From Purshia tridentata (taxonomy: Eukaryota > Streptophyta > Magnoliopsida > Rosales > Rosaceae): a stretch of 64,000 bases of DNA. The DNA lies in contig QANT01005717.1 of the NCBI GenBank assembly GCA_003254885.1, forward strand, positions 1 through 64,000, written 5' to 3'. The notes beneath the pieces are model-generated. The model searched no databases. It worked only from the letters and a program-made list of their open reading frames with translations, and was not told the DNA's origin. Each line of letters begins with the position of its first letter. Within the stretch, counting starts at the first letter, position 1. Both the position numbers and the translations under genes were made by a program. Positions 32,804 through 44,415 of the stretch are shown piece by piece.

Positions 32804-33800
32804 TTAAGGTAGGCTAGGAGGAGAAAGGGAAGGCTTTGCCACTTTAAGCTCACCACAGTCACTGATATAAACAGTTTTGAGAGGCTTGTTCCACAGATTC
32901 CGAGCGTTCGTTGCTCTCTCATCTCCTATAAACTCCGCGAAATCGTTGAATTGCTGTATTTTCTCAGATGGTCTGTATGTGGGTATAGCAGCTATGGCCA
33001 TCACAACATCCAAACCTTCCCAAAAAAAGAAGAAGAGGAATTAAGTAAATAATTAAGCTCAAAATTGCAAAAAAAAAAAGAAAAAAAATCTGATTTTCTA
33101 TCAAATTTTGTAAACCTTCCAGTACTGAGCCGAAGACTATGTTCTTGTTATCGAGCTGGGGACATGGGCCGGGCCCAGTTGTGATAAAGAACTCGACGTT
33201 TCGGTAATCGGGGTCGAGCTTGATTTCGTCGTCGTCGTCGTTCTCGGAGAGACTCAGGGAGAGAAGGCCGGGTCGGGAATGGGTCAGTGCAAAGGCCTTG
33301 AAATCAACGGTCTCGGTGTTTCGGGCCAGGCCAATCGGCCTTCGGACGTCGCCCGGTTTGTCGCCTTGGTGACCCGCCAGGAAGAACTGACCCGGGAAGA
33401 GTTTGTGGACGGCAGTGCCCTTATAGGCGGAGGAGGTGCACATGGACTTGAAGTTGGAGACGGTGAGGGGGACGAGGTGGCCGTAGAGGCCGAGCACGAG
33501 GCGGCCAAGTGGGACCGGGTCGGGGCAGAGGGTGGGCGGGTCAGAGGAGGAGGGGCGGAAGTAATTGGGGCATAGGCTGAAGTCCATGAAGATGCGGTCG
33601 GTGATGGTGGTGTCGGGTGGTGGTGGGGGGAGAGGAGAGGCGGCGGCGGGAGAAGGTGGCTTGACGGCGAGGCAGAGTGGGGTGGCTAGGAGGAGGTTGC
33701 GACGGGTGAAGTGGGCATTGGGCCTGGGATTGGGCTTGGGGTTTTGGTGGTGGTGAAGGGGTGGAGGAGTGGGTGGCGGTGTAGCTACAGAGCAGCCCAT
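32804..33800 (-). CDS. CYP26-2: Thylakoid-type cyclophilin-like protein (CYP26-2 type)
   Basis: Two minus-strand exons, 33800-33116 and 33015-32804, joined in phase, give 298 residues. Residues 1-55 look like a bipartite plastid-to-lumen signal: a Pro/His-rich start, twin arginine RRNLLL (33-38), a hydrophobic stretch and AAAS. The cyclophilin-type domain spans about 95-285 with IFMDFSLCP, FFITTGPGPCPQLDNKNIVF and GSVLEGLDVVMAIA. Family members are peptidyl-prolyl isomerases or foldases. At positions equivalent to human CypA Arg55, Phe60, Gln63, Trp121 and His126 this protein has Lys, Gln, Leu, Gln and Asn, so isomerase activity is doubtful. It resembles Arabidopsis CYP26-2; the symbol rests on remembered similarity. 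The GC-rich first exon explains several long antisense frames. Confidence 0.85.
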
Positions 33801-36800
33801 CTAGGATCCAGTTGGTTGCTGTTGGGTTGTGGAGTGAGCATGTTTTGATTTGGGGATTTGGGTGACACACAGAGATAGTCACGGAGTGGATAGTGGGGTG
33901 GGGTCTACTCTTATGCGGATAATTAATTCGTATCAACTTTTCTCTTCACAAGTAGGAGCTTTGGCATGGGAGTCTTTAATTTGGGCAAGTCTTTGATTCA
34001 TAGGTACACACACTCTCTCTCCCTCCCCTCATTGTATGTCTTAAATTTTGGCACTTTGATTGGTCTACTTGTTTTGTTATAAATCATTTGTTTGATAACT
34101 GGGTCGCATTCATCAAATGTTATGAACCATGGTGAAACTTGTCCTTATAAAAACAGTTTGTAAAGTAAGAGGGGCAAGAGCTCATGCATTGTTCTGTGGT
34201 ATTCTAATTTTCCATGGTGTACCGTGTACCTGATGAGAAAAGTAAAAATGAAATAAGTAGAAAATAGGCCCTGTTATGTCTCGTCTTTATCAATCTATAG
34301 ACTCTTCAAAACTGACATTTTTTTCTGTTAAAAGGAGTGCACAATTTTGGCTGAAAGATGAGGAGGGATTCGAAGCTGCTACCAGAAGGAACAATATTTC
34401 CATGGCTGCCCATATAATTTGAGTTCTGAGAGAAGTCTGGTTGTGGTGATTTTGCCAGTTAGTTTACCTTGTGTTACGTTTATTACTCATCCAACAGAAT
34501 AGCCCTAAAGGACTGTCATTTCTGGCTTTGGTGCTTGGATGAGCTGTCTTGCTCTATGAGAGAATTAAAGGAATTGATGCGTAGGGCTCCTTCACTTGGA
34601 TTTTGTCTATTTGGCATGCCATTGAAACTACTATTGGATTTTGGATGTCGTTAACGCTTTTAACTTTTTGACAGGTTTTTATGGTTATGTTGATGGTCTA
34701 CAGTACGGCTTTGTTTTTAAGTGGCGATTGTTTTATCTGCATTTTTCTCTTGTCTGAAACCTTCTGGCATGGCATTGAAACTACTGTTGGATTTTTTATG
34801 TCGTTAACTTTTTGTAACTTGTTTGACAAGGTTTTTATAGTTATGTTATTAGTCTAGTCTATAGAGTACGGCTTTGTTTTAAAGTAGCGATAGTTTTGTT
34901 TGTATTTTTCTCATGTCTGAAACTTTCTAAGTGGCTTACTATTATAAGAAAGAGACAGATGAGAATTAACTTAGAAATCAAAGCAGAGTGTTGATTTGTC
35001 TTGATTTTGCTTGAACCTCATTGTATGAAGTTGTGATTTAAGTTAACTAACCTTTTTTCTTCACAGAAACAAATACTAGTAACTAATTTGATTGGAAACA
35101 TGCCTTATTTCTGTAATATTTATGAAGATTAAGTTGCCATGTTTGCTGTGTGAGGCTTTAAATCACTGCCTGATTATTTCTATTGTATCTGTATTCGATC
35201 TGCAATGAGATTCAAAAAGTAAATCCAGTTTTATTCCCTGGATTTTGCAGAACTGTTGGAGCCCTCAAATTAACAATTTGGCATTCTGCCTGCTTTTCAT
35301 TTTTGGTTTCTGTTGTCATTCATGTAAATTAGTTCTAAGATATTCACTCGTTTCCAAAGGTATAAGGAACTTCAACAGGAATGCAGTTGTTGAATGTTAG
35401 TATAATAACTTTTATGATTTGTCTTTTCTTGATAAAGCCGGTATATTATAGTTTACTGGAAAAAAACAAACATGTGAGAAATAAAAGGAAAGTTAAAGAA
35501 AGATGCTCCTGTTGTCTTGTTGGGAAACGATCAATCTTATAGCTTTTACACTGATATTATTTTATATTTTTCTATGAGTCGTTAAAATATTTATGACTAA
35601 AGGTAGATAGGTGACACTATTTCCCTTCAAGTCAATGTTAAGGGAAGTGTTTGTTTAAAAATCAATGAGAAAATAACATATGTATATCAATATTACAGTG
35701 TCCATTTGTCTTTTTAAGGTTTTCCTGTCACTTTCAAATTGGCATTTCGTTAACTGCCTGCTACTAGTTTCATTAAAAAGATACCTTGTAGTTTCTCTTG
35801 CATCATTTACTGACTTTCTTCATATATGTACTGAAGTATGAAGGTAGGTTGGAACAAATACAAGAACTGGATCATGCGGGTAATAATTCAGACCTAGCTG
35901 AGGAATCCACAAGCTTGTTAATGTGACCCAGGTAATCTTTAAATTTACCATTTAGTTGATCTTGAGTGAGTGATCTTAGCAACCTGGTCCATAGCATTGC
36001 TTTATGTTCCACTGAAGTGTAGTGAAAGATGCAAAATTCTAGCCATTGAGATCAGATGTCGATTATCTTTTCTTACCTTTGCCCACAAATTAAAAAGAAA
36101 CAAAAAGTTGCTGAGCTTTCTGCTTGAGGTGTTCTGCTGGCTATAGGGCAAAGTTGGAGTTGCTCTGCTTCCATCATAAGGATAGTTCTCTTTCCTTTCC
36201 AAATTGAATGGGTCATAGTCTTTCCAGTTCCCAAGCTTGAAGGTCTTTTGATGTTGTAGGGCATGCCTGCATGGTAGAGTTGGTGGTGCAGGCTATATCA
36301 GTATATAATCTTTAGGACATTACCCTGCTAGAGGAGGATTCCCATTTGTCAAAATGGTGTCATTATGAAGAGAAGCCCCGATACAATCTGGGTGGTATAG
36401 TTGTGTCTCTGTCAAAATATTGAGAGAAATAAAAAATGTGTATACCAAAGTGGAACCATATACTATATAAAAAAGAGAGGAAGCCTATTACTCTTTCCAT
36501 GACATATTAATACAGGAAGAAAAGCTGCCCAGCAACAAGCATATTACTCCTCCCTTGATCCACTGCTCTGGTATGTCATTGTTCTTTGTTTTTGTTGCAA
36601 TTTTAAGTAACAAATAAGTAACAACTTCAAACTCAAAATTACTGAGAATCCACTGCAAATATTTAGTTCAGTGGTCTACTTTTTACTTCAATTTTGTGAT
36701 TTTTCATATTATGCTCTATTTATATCTGGCTTATGTGTGTACTTTCATTAAATTTTTCCTTTGCTCAAAAGCATTACGTTGGTTATTGGTTATGATAAAT

Positions 36801-37796
36801 GCAGATTAAGATATTGTACATGACTAGGTGGTGCGGAGATAGAGATGAAAAATGCAAAGAAATAAGCATTTACCCAAAGAATATCAAAATGCTACCCTGT
36901 GTCAGCCTGTAGCTGGCGAGTCTGTTCTACAACACTGGTCTGTTGCCCCAGCCCACCAATCTTTGGTTGCTTAACTGTCAGAGCTTACTTAATGTTAGGT
37001 TCCCTATATACCTTCCCAAGATTATGTATGCTTTACATGATGAAGCTTATATCGAGTGATGAAATCATGGTTTATACATGAGAGAACCAAGAATGAGTTT
37101 GATTAATTTGACTTGGTGGTTCAGGCTCACTGTGATTCAGATTAGTTGAATTCTGGAAGTTTAGCTGATCAATTTATGATTCCCCTGAAATAGATCCAGA
37201 GGCCTGGAATATTTATTTCGGTTTTTTTCCTCTTATTTATTATATAGTGTAGAAGATGTTTAAAATGGGCACTAAAACATTCATCTTGCTCCTAGCGTTC
37301 TGCCAGGTAGAAATGACAAAGAATGACATGCCAACAAGTTGTATAGAATGACTTACCAACAAGTTGTATAGAATGAGGCTAGCAATATCAGCTATGATTA
37401 TGGGAATGTGCATCATCCATGTGTCAATTTGTGTATGTGGAGTATGTTCTATGTGAAACATATGCCCTTCCCACAATCCTTCAATCCTCTTTTTTTGTTG
37501 TTCTGCATAGGAGTTGAACCTCTAACCCCATGCCGGAGGAGGATGAGTAAAGATGGGAGCGCCATGGAGATGTAAAAATATTCTGATGTAGTCTGAGGTG
37601 AGACAATCTTTCTATACAACAAAAGGTCATTTGAGCCCAACATATATTGATATCTTGCATGTGAAATCTGTGGCATCGTTTAATAGGTTCTTAATTAAAA
37701 TTGGAAATGATGTTTACCGAAAAGAAAAAAGAAAGGCAGAATTAGAGTGGGGAAGATTGAACAAACTGGTGTCCTACTCTGCTGGACTATTTATCT
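33801..37796. other. Long intergenic region
   Basis: CT-rich leader DNA for the cyclophilin gene occupies 33801-34030. Beyond it I see no credible gene. It contains a tandem duplication at 34615-34922 and a smaller one at about 37321-37376 (unit around CCAACAAGTTGTATAGAATGA). A non-coding transcript cannot be excluded. Confidence 0.45.
34615..34922. repeat. Two imperfect tandem copies of a 153-bp unit
   Basis: ATTGAAACTACTATTGGATT at 34621 recurs as a close match at 34774, and the following 140 bases also match with several small changes. Older than the 16.4-kb duplication. Confidence 0.85.
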
Positions 37797-38111
37797 CTAC
37801 GAAAAATGGAGGTCTAGACATAGGGAAACAAATAAATAAAAATTGCTTCTTAGTTCCTGACCTCTATATGACAAGGGACATTTGGCTCTTCTTTGTTCCA
37901 TACTAATGAGCCACTGAGAAGACTGAGGCTGTCTCTTGGGGAATGATATATTTGTTTGTTGAGGAGAAGTATTAGAGCAAATACCTTTCAACTTGTGCAG
38001 TGCACAGCTGCAATTACGATGGTATGGCCTATGCTCAATCTCCATGTCATGCATTGATATACTTCCTTCAAAGACGCATTGAATTATCATCGCAACTGTT
38101 CCACTGGCCAT
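37797..38111 (-). CDS. Tandem Cys-rich small protein, copy 1
   Basis: A 104-residue frame. The conserved core is present: IIQCVFEGSISMHDMEIEHR, then PYHRNCSCALHK, CSNTSPQQTNISFPKRQ. After residue 70 the sequence no longer follows the other copies, which continue SWTDSSLCMQ; here the reading frame has shifted, so the tail is unrelated. Core changes include FEGS for FEGC and loss of one Cys in the CxNxC pair. It has a TATA box 114-122 bases before the start and shares 3' DNA with copies 2-4. It may be a decaying or tail-altered member. The family is plant-specific; function unknown. Confidence 0.6.
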   Translation of the reverse strand: MASGTVAMIIQCVFEGSISMHDMEIEHRPYHRNCSCALHKLKGICSNTSPQQTNISFPKRQPQSSQWLISMEQRRAKCPLSYRGQELRSNFYLFVSLCLDLHFS

Positions 38112-38224
38112 TCTCTCCTACCTTTCTTCCTCTCCTAAACTTTTTTTCCTTTGTATAGGTGTGAGTGCGGGTGCATACAAGTGTGAACTAAATTTCTTTA
38201 AAATTGTGCTTGCCTTGTTACATA

Positions 38225-38233
38225 TTTATATAG
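38225..38233 (-). promoter_or_regulatory. TATA box of array copy 1
   Basis: CTATATAAA on the minus strand, about 115 bases before the start codon at 38111. Confidence 0.5.
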
Positions 38234-40627
38234 GAGAAGGAGGTGATTCTTCATGGAAGTGTGGGAGAAACCAAGAGTAGAATTTTTGTTATTGTTGTTA
38301 CCTCGTTGAACTCAAGAGAAGTTTGCTATGGTGGTGGTTCTTGCAAACGCATTATTCTTGTTTGCTTTTGTTTTCATGTGTTCTTGGCAAGGTAGTTATG
38401 CAACAAGGCAACTGTTTTTCCTTGAGATATTCAGCTTCTCAGTGTGGGGCCTTGAGTTTTCCTGGTACACACATGGGGGGAGAGAGAGAAAGAGAGAGAG
38501 AGAGTGAAGACAAAATAGATCTTTAGCATTGTGGGGTTTTAGCATAGTTTTCTCCATAATAACTTCTTTTAACTAACCTTGTTGGTTACCAATTCTATTG
38601 TTATACGTGTGTCAGTTGACTATTACTATGCAATAGTGTCTTAGCATGCTGTCCTCCATAATAACGTCTTTTAACTAACCTTGTTAGTTACCAATTCTGT
38701 TGTAATACTTGTGTCTGTTTCTGTCTCTATGCAATAGCATCTTGGTTTTAGCACGGTGTCCTCTCTCTCTCTCTCTCTCTTTTTTGTTTTGGTTGAGGAT
38801 CATTCCGTTACTTAACAAGCAGAAGGCCCTACTAGTCATTTTAGGACATAGAATATGGAGTTTAACTTTGGCATCTCCAATCATGGTGTTGCTTGATGCG
38901 AGTAGAAGGCCCCTCTTGTCATCTTTTGGGACATTTCTTATAGTTTTGTAACTTTTACCCTTTTCACTAAATGTTAACAATGATGGGTCTCAAAGGATCT
39001 CTTACACATTCCTTGGACCAGAGCACCATAGAAATATTGAAGAATTTCATGTGTGCCTCACCTAGTGATGAAGTATAAGACACAGTGAAAACTATTTGAA
39101 GATCCATAGATGAATTTTTATAATGGTCAGTGGTGATCCAATTTTGTTTCAAGGGAGCCACAGCCTACACCTCTGAACCAAGGAGCAAATTGCAATAAAT
39201 TATAGTGTTTTGACTTAGTGGTGTTAATTGTTACCCATCAATCATGTGCCTTTGGGTCAAGGGTCATGCTAAGGTAGTACAAAGGCCACTACCAATGTAG
39301 ATTCAGGCTGTTTCTATTTGTTAATTCTAATTGTATTATTCTGATATAATCCTTCAACTTTCTTTCTATTGTTGTGAGCTGCTTTGTAGCAGAAGAAAAC
39401 TGAAATTGGGAAACAGTTTATTGGGAGCCAGTGCTGTGGGAGTGTCTAATATAGAAGTATCATTTTCTCTCTTATTACTGAGAGATAGCAGAAACAGCAG
39501 AGACAATGGGATGTTAAGTGTACATTTCCATTTCCATTTTTTGTCTGTTTCAGCAACACATTTGCACTGGTCAACATAAACAGGAAAATTGAGCCTTTTG
39601 TGTGTCCAAGGATCTACTGCATTCAAATTTTCCCACTTTTTGGGCAATCTATATCTTTGCATAATAAAACATAATTTTTTTATATTTTAATTCTATTATC
39701 TTCTAGCTAGGATTTTAATTCTATTCTTTTCCATCTCTCCTCTCTCTCCAAAAAAAGGTCTTAAATGGCAGGCGCACACCCTTTACATTACATAGAAAAT
39801 GTGAGACCCACAAACATGTTTGTATTTTGTGGCTTATTGATAAATAAAAAATTCTATTTTATTTCAATAGAACACGCCCACCCAAACAAAAAAAACAAAA
39901 AAAATAAAACTCTTATCTGTTTAGGAGTCGTCGGGAGAATTCCATTTTGATGCTATGCCGCCCTGAGACTCTGTGTGTGAGAGAGAGCAATTCTTGTGTT
40001 GATCAAACTAAAAATATTTGAAGCTTGTTCTGTCTATATTTTTATATAAAATTATAAATTTCCTAGAAAATTTTAAAACCTCCTGCCTACATTTTGTCCA
40101 TTCATACCTGCACTCAAACTGCCTATAAAATTTCCATGTTTTTTTTGTTTTGCCCTATGTAACACTAATTAATGATGACTTTCACCTTCTGAATTCTTGA
40201 ATTCCTTGACTTTTGCAAAAAAAGAAAAAGAAAAAAAAACATTGATTGGCTGAAATACTTGTGTACTTCTAAAGGTATACATTGTGTTGCTGCTGAAACA
40301 ATGCTAACAGAGTAGATTGTAGAATGTAAACAAAAAAGAAAAAGGTAAATGAGAAAGAGAAGGGCATATATATGCAATTATGAACTGACAATTGTAAGAC
40401 TCTGGGGTTGTATGCAGTTTCAGTTGTATTTAAGAAAGGTGACAATCTTTACAGGGACTCAGTAGAATTTACATGGATGAAGGTAAGAAAAAATCAACCC
40501 ACAAGCACCAAGTCCTCAAAATTTCGTCTTGAGTTTTGGTGCTGGAGTGAAGGACAAGAGTAAGATCATGAGAAACGAACAATTAAAATTGCTTCTCAGT
40601 TCCTAACCTTTTCTTCCTATAATTAAC

Positions 40628-40999
40628 TCACGTGTAAACCATATATCGTCTATGAGACATTGACAAGGAATGAGCCCCATTCACAGTTTCTCTGTTTCCT
40701 GTCGACGAAGACATGTCACCGAGAAGAGAGTGGTGAGAATTATTAGAGAATTTGGAGGAAGTGGAAGCTGCTGATGATGTCTGCATGCACAAGGAAGAGT
40801 CGGTCCATGACTGTTTCTTGGGGAAGGAAATGTTCCTTTGTTGAGGACAAGCATTGGCGCAAACACCACCCTTGGAATTGTGCAGTGCACAAGTGCAGTT
40901 CTTATGGTATGGCCTTCTCTCGATTTCCATTTCCTGCATTGATATGCATCCTTCAAACATGCACTGAAACATCATCCCTGCAACTGCTTGGGTGGCCAT
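40628..40999 (-). CDS. Tandem Cys-rich small protein, copy 2
   Basis: An intact 123-residue single-exon frame. It begins MATQAVAGMMFQCMFEGCIS, then EIERRPYHKNCTCALH, CANACPQQRNISFPKKQSW, a Ser-rich tail and SLSMSHRRYMVYT. Seven Cys residues are in the order C-x4-C, C-x-C, C-x3-C and C. No signal peptide or membrane segment is seen, so it is probably intracellular; spaced Cys pairs could bind metal, but this is untested inference. A GA-rich leader and a TATA box at 41196-41204 precede it. Nearest relatives are copies 3 and 4. Confidence 0.75.
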   Translation of the reverse strand: MATQAVAGMMFQCMFEGCISMQEMEIERRPYHKNCTCALHNSKGGVCANACPQQRNISFPKKQSWTDSSLCMQTSSAASTSSKFSNNSHHSLLGDMSSSTGNRETVNGAHSLSMSHRRYMVYT

Positions 41000-41195
41000 T
41001 ACTCTCTTCTCTGCTTTTTTTCCTCTTTGATCTCCAAACTTTACTCACTACTCTCTCTCTCTCTCTCTCTGTTCCTTGTTTAGAATGTGTTGAAGTACCA
41101 ATTGTGTGTGAGCAGAGTAGGCTGTGTAGCTAGGTGAGTGTGTATGGCTGTGTGTTTGTTTGACTGTGTGAAACTATTGCGTGCTTTCTAAAGCA

Positions 41196-41204
41196 CTTAT
41201 ATAG
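41196..41204 (-). promoter_or_regulatory. TATA box of array copy 2
   Basis: CTATATAAG on the minus strand, about 200 bases before the start. Conserved flanking words (GCTTTCTAAA on the genic side) recur in copies 3 and 4. Confidence 0.6.
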
Positions 41205-43854
41205 AGCAGGGGATTAATGTTTGATAAATGTGGTGTGGGGGAAATCAAGAAAGAAGAATAAGACGAGCTGAATTGAAATGTGGTGTTGACCTCGAGAGAA
41301 AAGTTTGATATGGGATTCTTGCCAAAGTGGAAAGAAGAATAAGACGAGCGTTTTTTCCTAGGGCAGCTCAGATTTGTGAACAGAGAGAGGGAGGGAGAGA
41401 GAGAGAGTCCTCCATAATAACGTCTTTTAACTAACCTTGTTTTTGTTTTCCTCTCTCTCTCTCTCTCTCTCTTGTTTTTTTTAGAGGATCAATCCGTTAC
41501 TTAACAAGTAGAAGGCCCTACTTGTCACTTTGGGAGGACATAGAATAAGGTGTTTAACTTCGGCTTTTTCACAACAAGAATCATGGTGTTGCTTCATGTG
41601 AGTAGAATCCCCTCTTGTCATCTTTTGGGACATTTCTAGTGCTTTTTTAACTCTTACCTTTTCCACCAGATGTTAACAATGATGGGTCTCAATGTGTGCC
41701 TCAGCTAGTGGTGAAGTATGGACAGAGTGAACACTGTTTTGAAGATCCATAGATGAAAGTTTTTGATAGCCAACCAGAATTCTCATTAGCTAGTAATAAC
41801 CATAATATGCATACATCTATTTGTTGGTAATGTATAGGTCATATTACAAATAAAATAATCCAATCCAATAATAGTGACAATACCTGTTTTACTTGTTTCA
41901 TCAGTTTTTTCATGGTCATTTCTTTATTCAGCCCTGGTAACTTTATGACCTTGCAAGCAAGCTGCTTCTGACTCCATCTGTACGTTGCTGTGTACAATGA
42001 ATTTTAAATTTTTACAATTTTACTATGGCTTTATTTTTGTGATAACAGAATGCAATGTGCTTTTAGATCTGGAGGTGAACCTCTCAAAAATTTCAATTAT
42101 AAGCCTCACTTACCTGATGTAATGTAAGTTAGCATTTAAATAATCCTTCAATTTTCTTTTTATTGTTGTGAGCTGCTTTGTAGCAGAAGAAAACTAGAAA
42201 TTCAGAAATAAATTTATTGGGAGCCTTTGTTGTGGGAGTGTGCACTATAAAAGTGAGCATCATTTTCTCACTTGGTATTGAGAGCATAACAGAAATAATG
42301 TTTCAGCAGCACAGTTGCACTCATGTAATTAAAATGCATTTGGTGGACATAAACATGAAATTACTTCATTCACATTTTCCAACTTTGCTGACAATATATA
42401 TATCTTTGCATAGTAAAAATGAGTTTGGGTTACTGAGTGCTTCATGCAGGTAATGTTCAAACACACGTTGGTAAAAATCTGCAGAATTTTCGAATCCACA
42501 CCAGTTCCTTTTACAGTTTGATGAGTGATTCACTTTTTTGTGTGGTGCATTGTGGTTTAGAGATCATCTGATTGATTACTGAAGTTTATTTTGTTACCAG
42601 CTTTTGCTAGCTACATGACGGAATAATCTGCTTTGCTTTTGTCCTCTTTCGATTGCTCTACAATACAAGGTCTGTATTCACACTAGACTTTTTTATTCCT
42701 ACTCACATTTGATCCCACACATACTCAAAATGATATAAATTCACCATTATTTTGTCCACATGCACTCTCTATATTGGTACAAACCTACATTGAATTCCTT
42801 ACGACTTTAATTTTTTTCATAAAAAAAATGCTATCATATCAATGGTGGTTAAAGAAAAAAAAAAGATATGAAGAATGTGAGGAAGAAGGGAAATAATTAA
42901 TAGATGATTTTTAAATTGAAAATTGAAAATCGAAAATGATTTTAAATAATTTTATATTTTATTCAATTTAATTGAGTTTATTCTTCTTTCACCTTCACCT
43001 TGTTTCTATCTCTCTCTTCTCTCTCGAAAGAAGTCTTAAATGGCAGGCGCTAATAGTAATTAGTAAATGTGAGACCCACAAATATTTGTAGGGCCCACAT
43101 TATTTATGTGAGGGCCAATGCAACACATGCCCCACCCAATAGAAAAATAAAATTTTAAACCTCTATCAAACGAGTCATCAGAAAAAGGAAAATACTACCT
43201 TCTCCATTTGATGGTATCTAATCTATGCGTCCGAGAGAGAGAGGACAGAGAGAGAGAGAGAGGGGTAGTACCTCTCGTCAAAATTTAAATTACTCCTGCC
43301 TGCATTTTGTGCATTCATACATGCACTCAAATTGGCTATGAAATTTCTATGCTTTTTTGTTGTTGCCCTATGTAACACTAACTCATGATTTTGATCTTGA
43401 TTGGCAACTTTGTGTAACCCAAGGGACGATGGAATTTTTAAAAAGAAAATTCAAAAAAAAAAAAGATGAAGAAAAGAAAACTGCTTATCTCAATTACTAA
43501 TGACTTGTGCTGATGCTGAAACGATGTTAACAAAGTAGATTGTAGATTGTAGGACATGAGGGAGAGAAGGGCATATGCAATTATGAACTCGGGTTGTATA
43601 AACTGCTGTATGCAGTTTCAGTTGGTATTAAAGAAAAGTGACAATCTTTACAGAGAACTAACTTAGTAGAATTTACACGGATGAAGGTAGAAGAAATGAA
43701 CCCACAAGCACTAATTCTCAAAATTTGATTGTGACTTTTGGTGCTGGAGTGAAGGACAAGATTAAGATCATGAGAAACTAACAATTAAAATTGCTTCTCA
43801 GTTCCTAATTAACTCACCCGTAATCGTACGAAGCCTCTGATCAAAGGTATCCAT

Positions 43855-44211
43855 CTATCGTATATGTGACATTGACAAGGAATGAGCTCCGTTCACGCCT
43901 TCCCTCTTTCCAGGCGACGTGGTGTCCCGGAGAAGAGAATTATTAGAGAATTTGGAGGAAGTAGAAGCTGCTGCTGCTGTGGATGCCTGCATGCACAAGG
44001 AAGAATCGGTCCACGACTGTTTCTTTGGGAAGGAGATGTTTCTTTGTTGAGGACAAGCACTGGCGCAAACACTTCCACCTCCCTTGGACTTGTGCAGCGC
44101 ACAGCTGCAGTTCTTATGGTATGGCCTTCTCTCAGTCTCCATCTCCTGCATTGATATGCATCCTTCAAACACACACTGAAACACCATCCCTGCAACTGCT
44201 TGAGTGGCCAT
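43855..44211 (-). CDS. Tandem Cys-rich small protein, copy 3
   Basis: An intact 118-residue frame close to copy 2: MATQAVAGMVFQCVFEGCIS, METERRPYHKNCSCALHKSK, CASACPQQRNISFPKKQSW and a tail ending SLSMSHIR. A small Gly/Ser insertion lies before the CASAC motif and an Ala run in the Ser-rich tail. All seven Cys residues are retained. The leader is GA-rich and the TATA box is at 44407-44415. It is the best-preserved member with copy 2. Function unknown. Confidence 0.75.
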   Translation of the reverse strand: MATQAVAGMVFQCVFEGCISMQEMETERRPYHKNCSCALHKSKGGGSVCASACPQQRNISFPKKQSWTDSSLCMQASTAAAASTSSKFSNNSLLRDTTSPGKREGVNGAHSLSMSHIR

Positions 44212-44406
44212 TTCTCGTCTTGGTCCTTTTTTCTTCTCTTTGGTCTCTAAACTTTACTCACTCACACACTCAGTCTCTCTCTCTCTCCCTTCTTTAGATT
44301 GTGATTGTGTGTGAGCAGACTGTGAGCAGTGTAGCTAGGTGAGTGTGTCTGGTTGTGTGTTGTGTTTAATTGTGTTGGTTGAAACTGTTATGTGCTTTCT
44401 AAATCA

Positions 44407-44415
44407 TTTATATAG
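44407..44415 (-). promoter_or_regulatory. TATA box of array copy 3
   Basis: CTATATAAA on the minus strand, about 200 bases before the start, in the same context as copy 2. Confidence 0.6.

Noticed and set aside
33279-33756. Plus-strand frames opposite the cyclophilin exon 1
   Set aside because: Antisense shadows in GC-rich coding DNA.
16394-34922. Same 153-bp period in two tandem duplications
   Set aside because: The two units do not match in sequence, so the equal length is taken as chance.
35278-35300. TTGGCATTCTG-like string resembling miR394
   Set aside because: Only the first 11 bases match; the mature miR394 sequence is strictly conserved, and no pairing arm was seen nearby.
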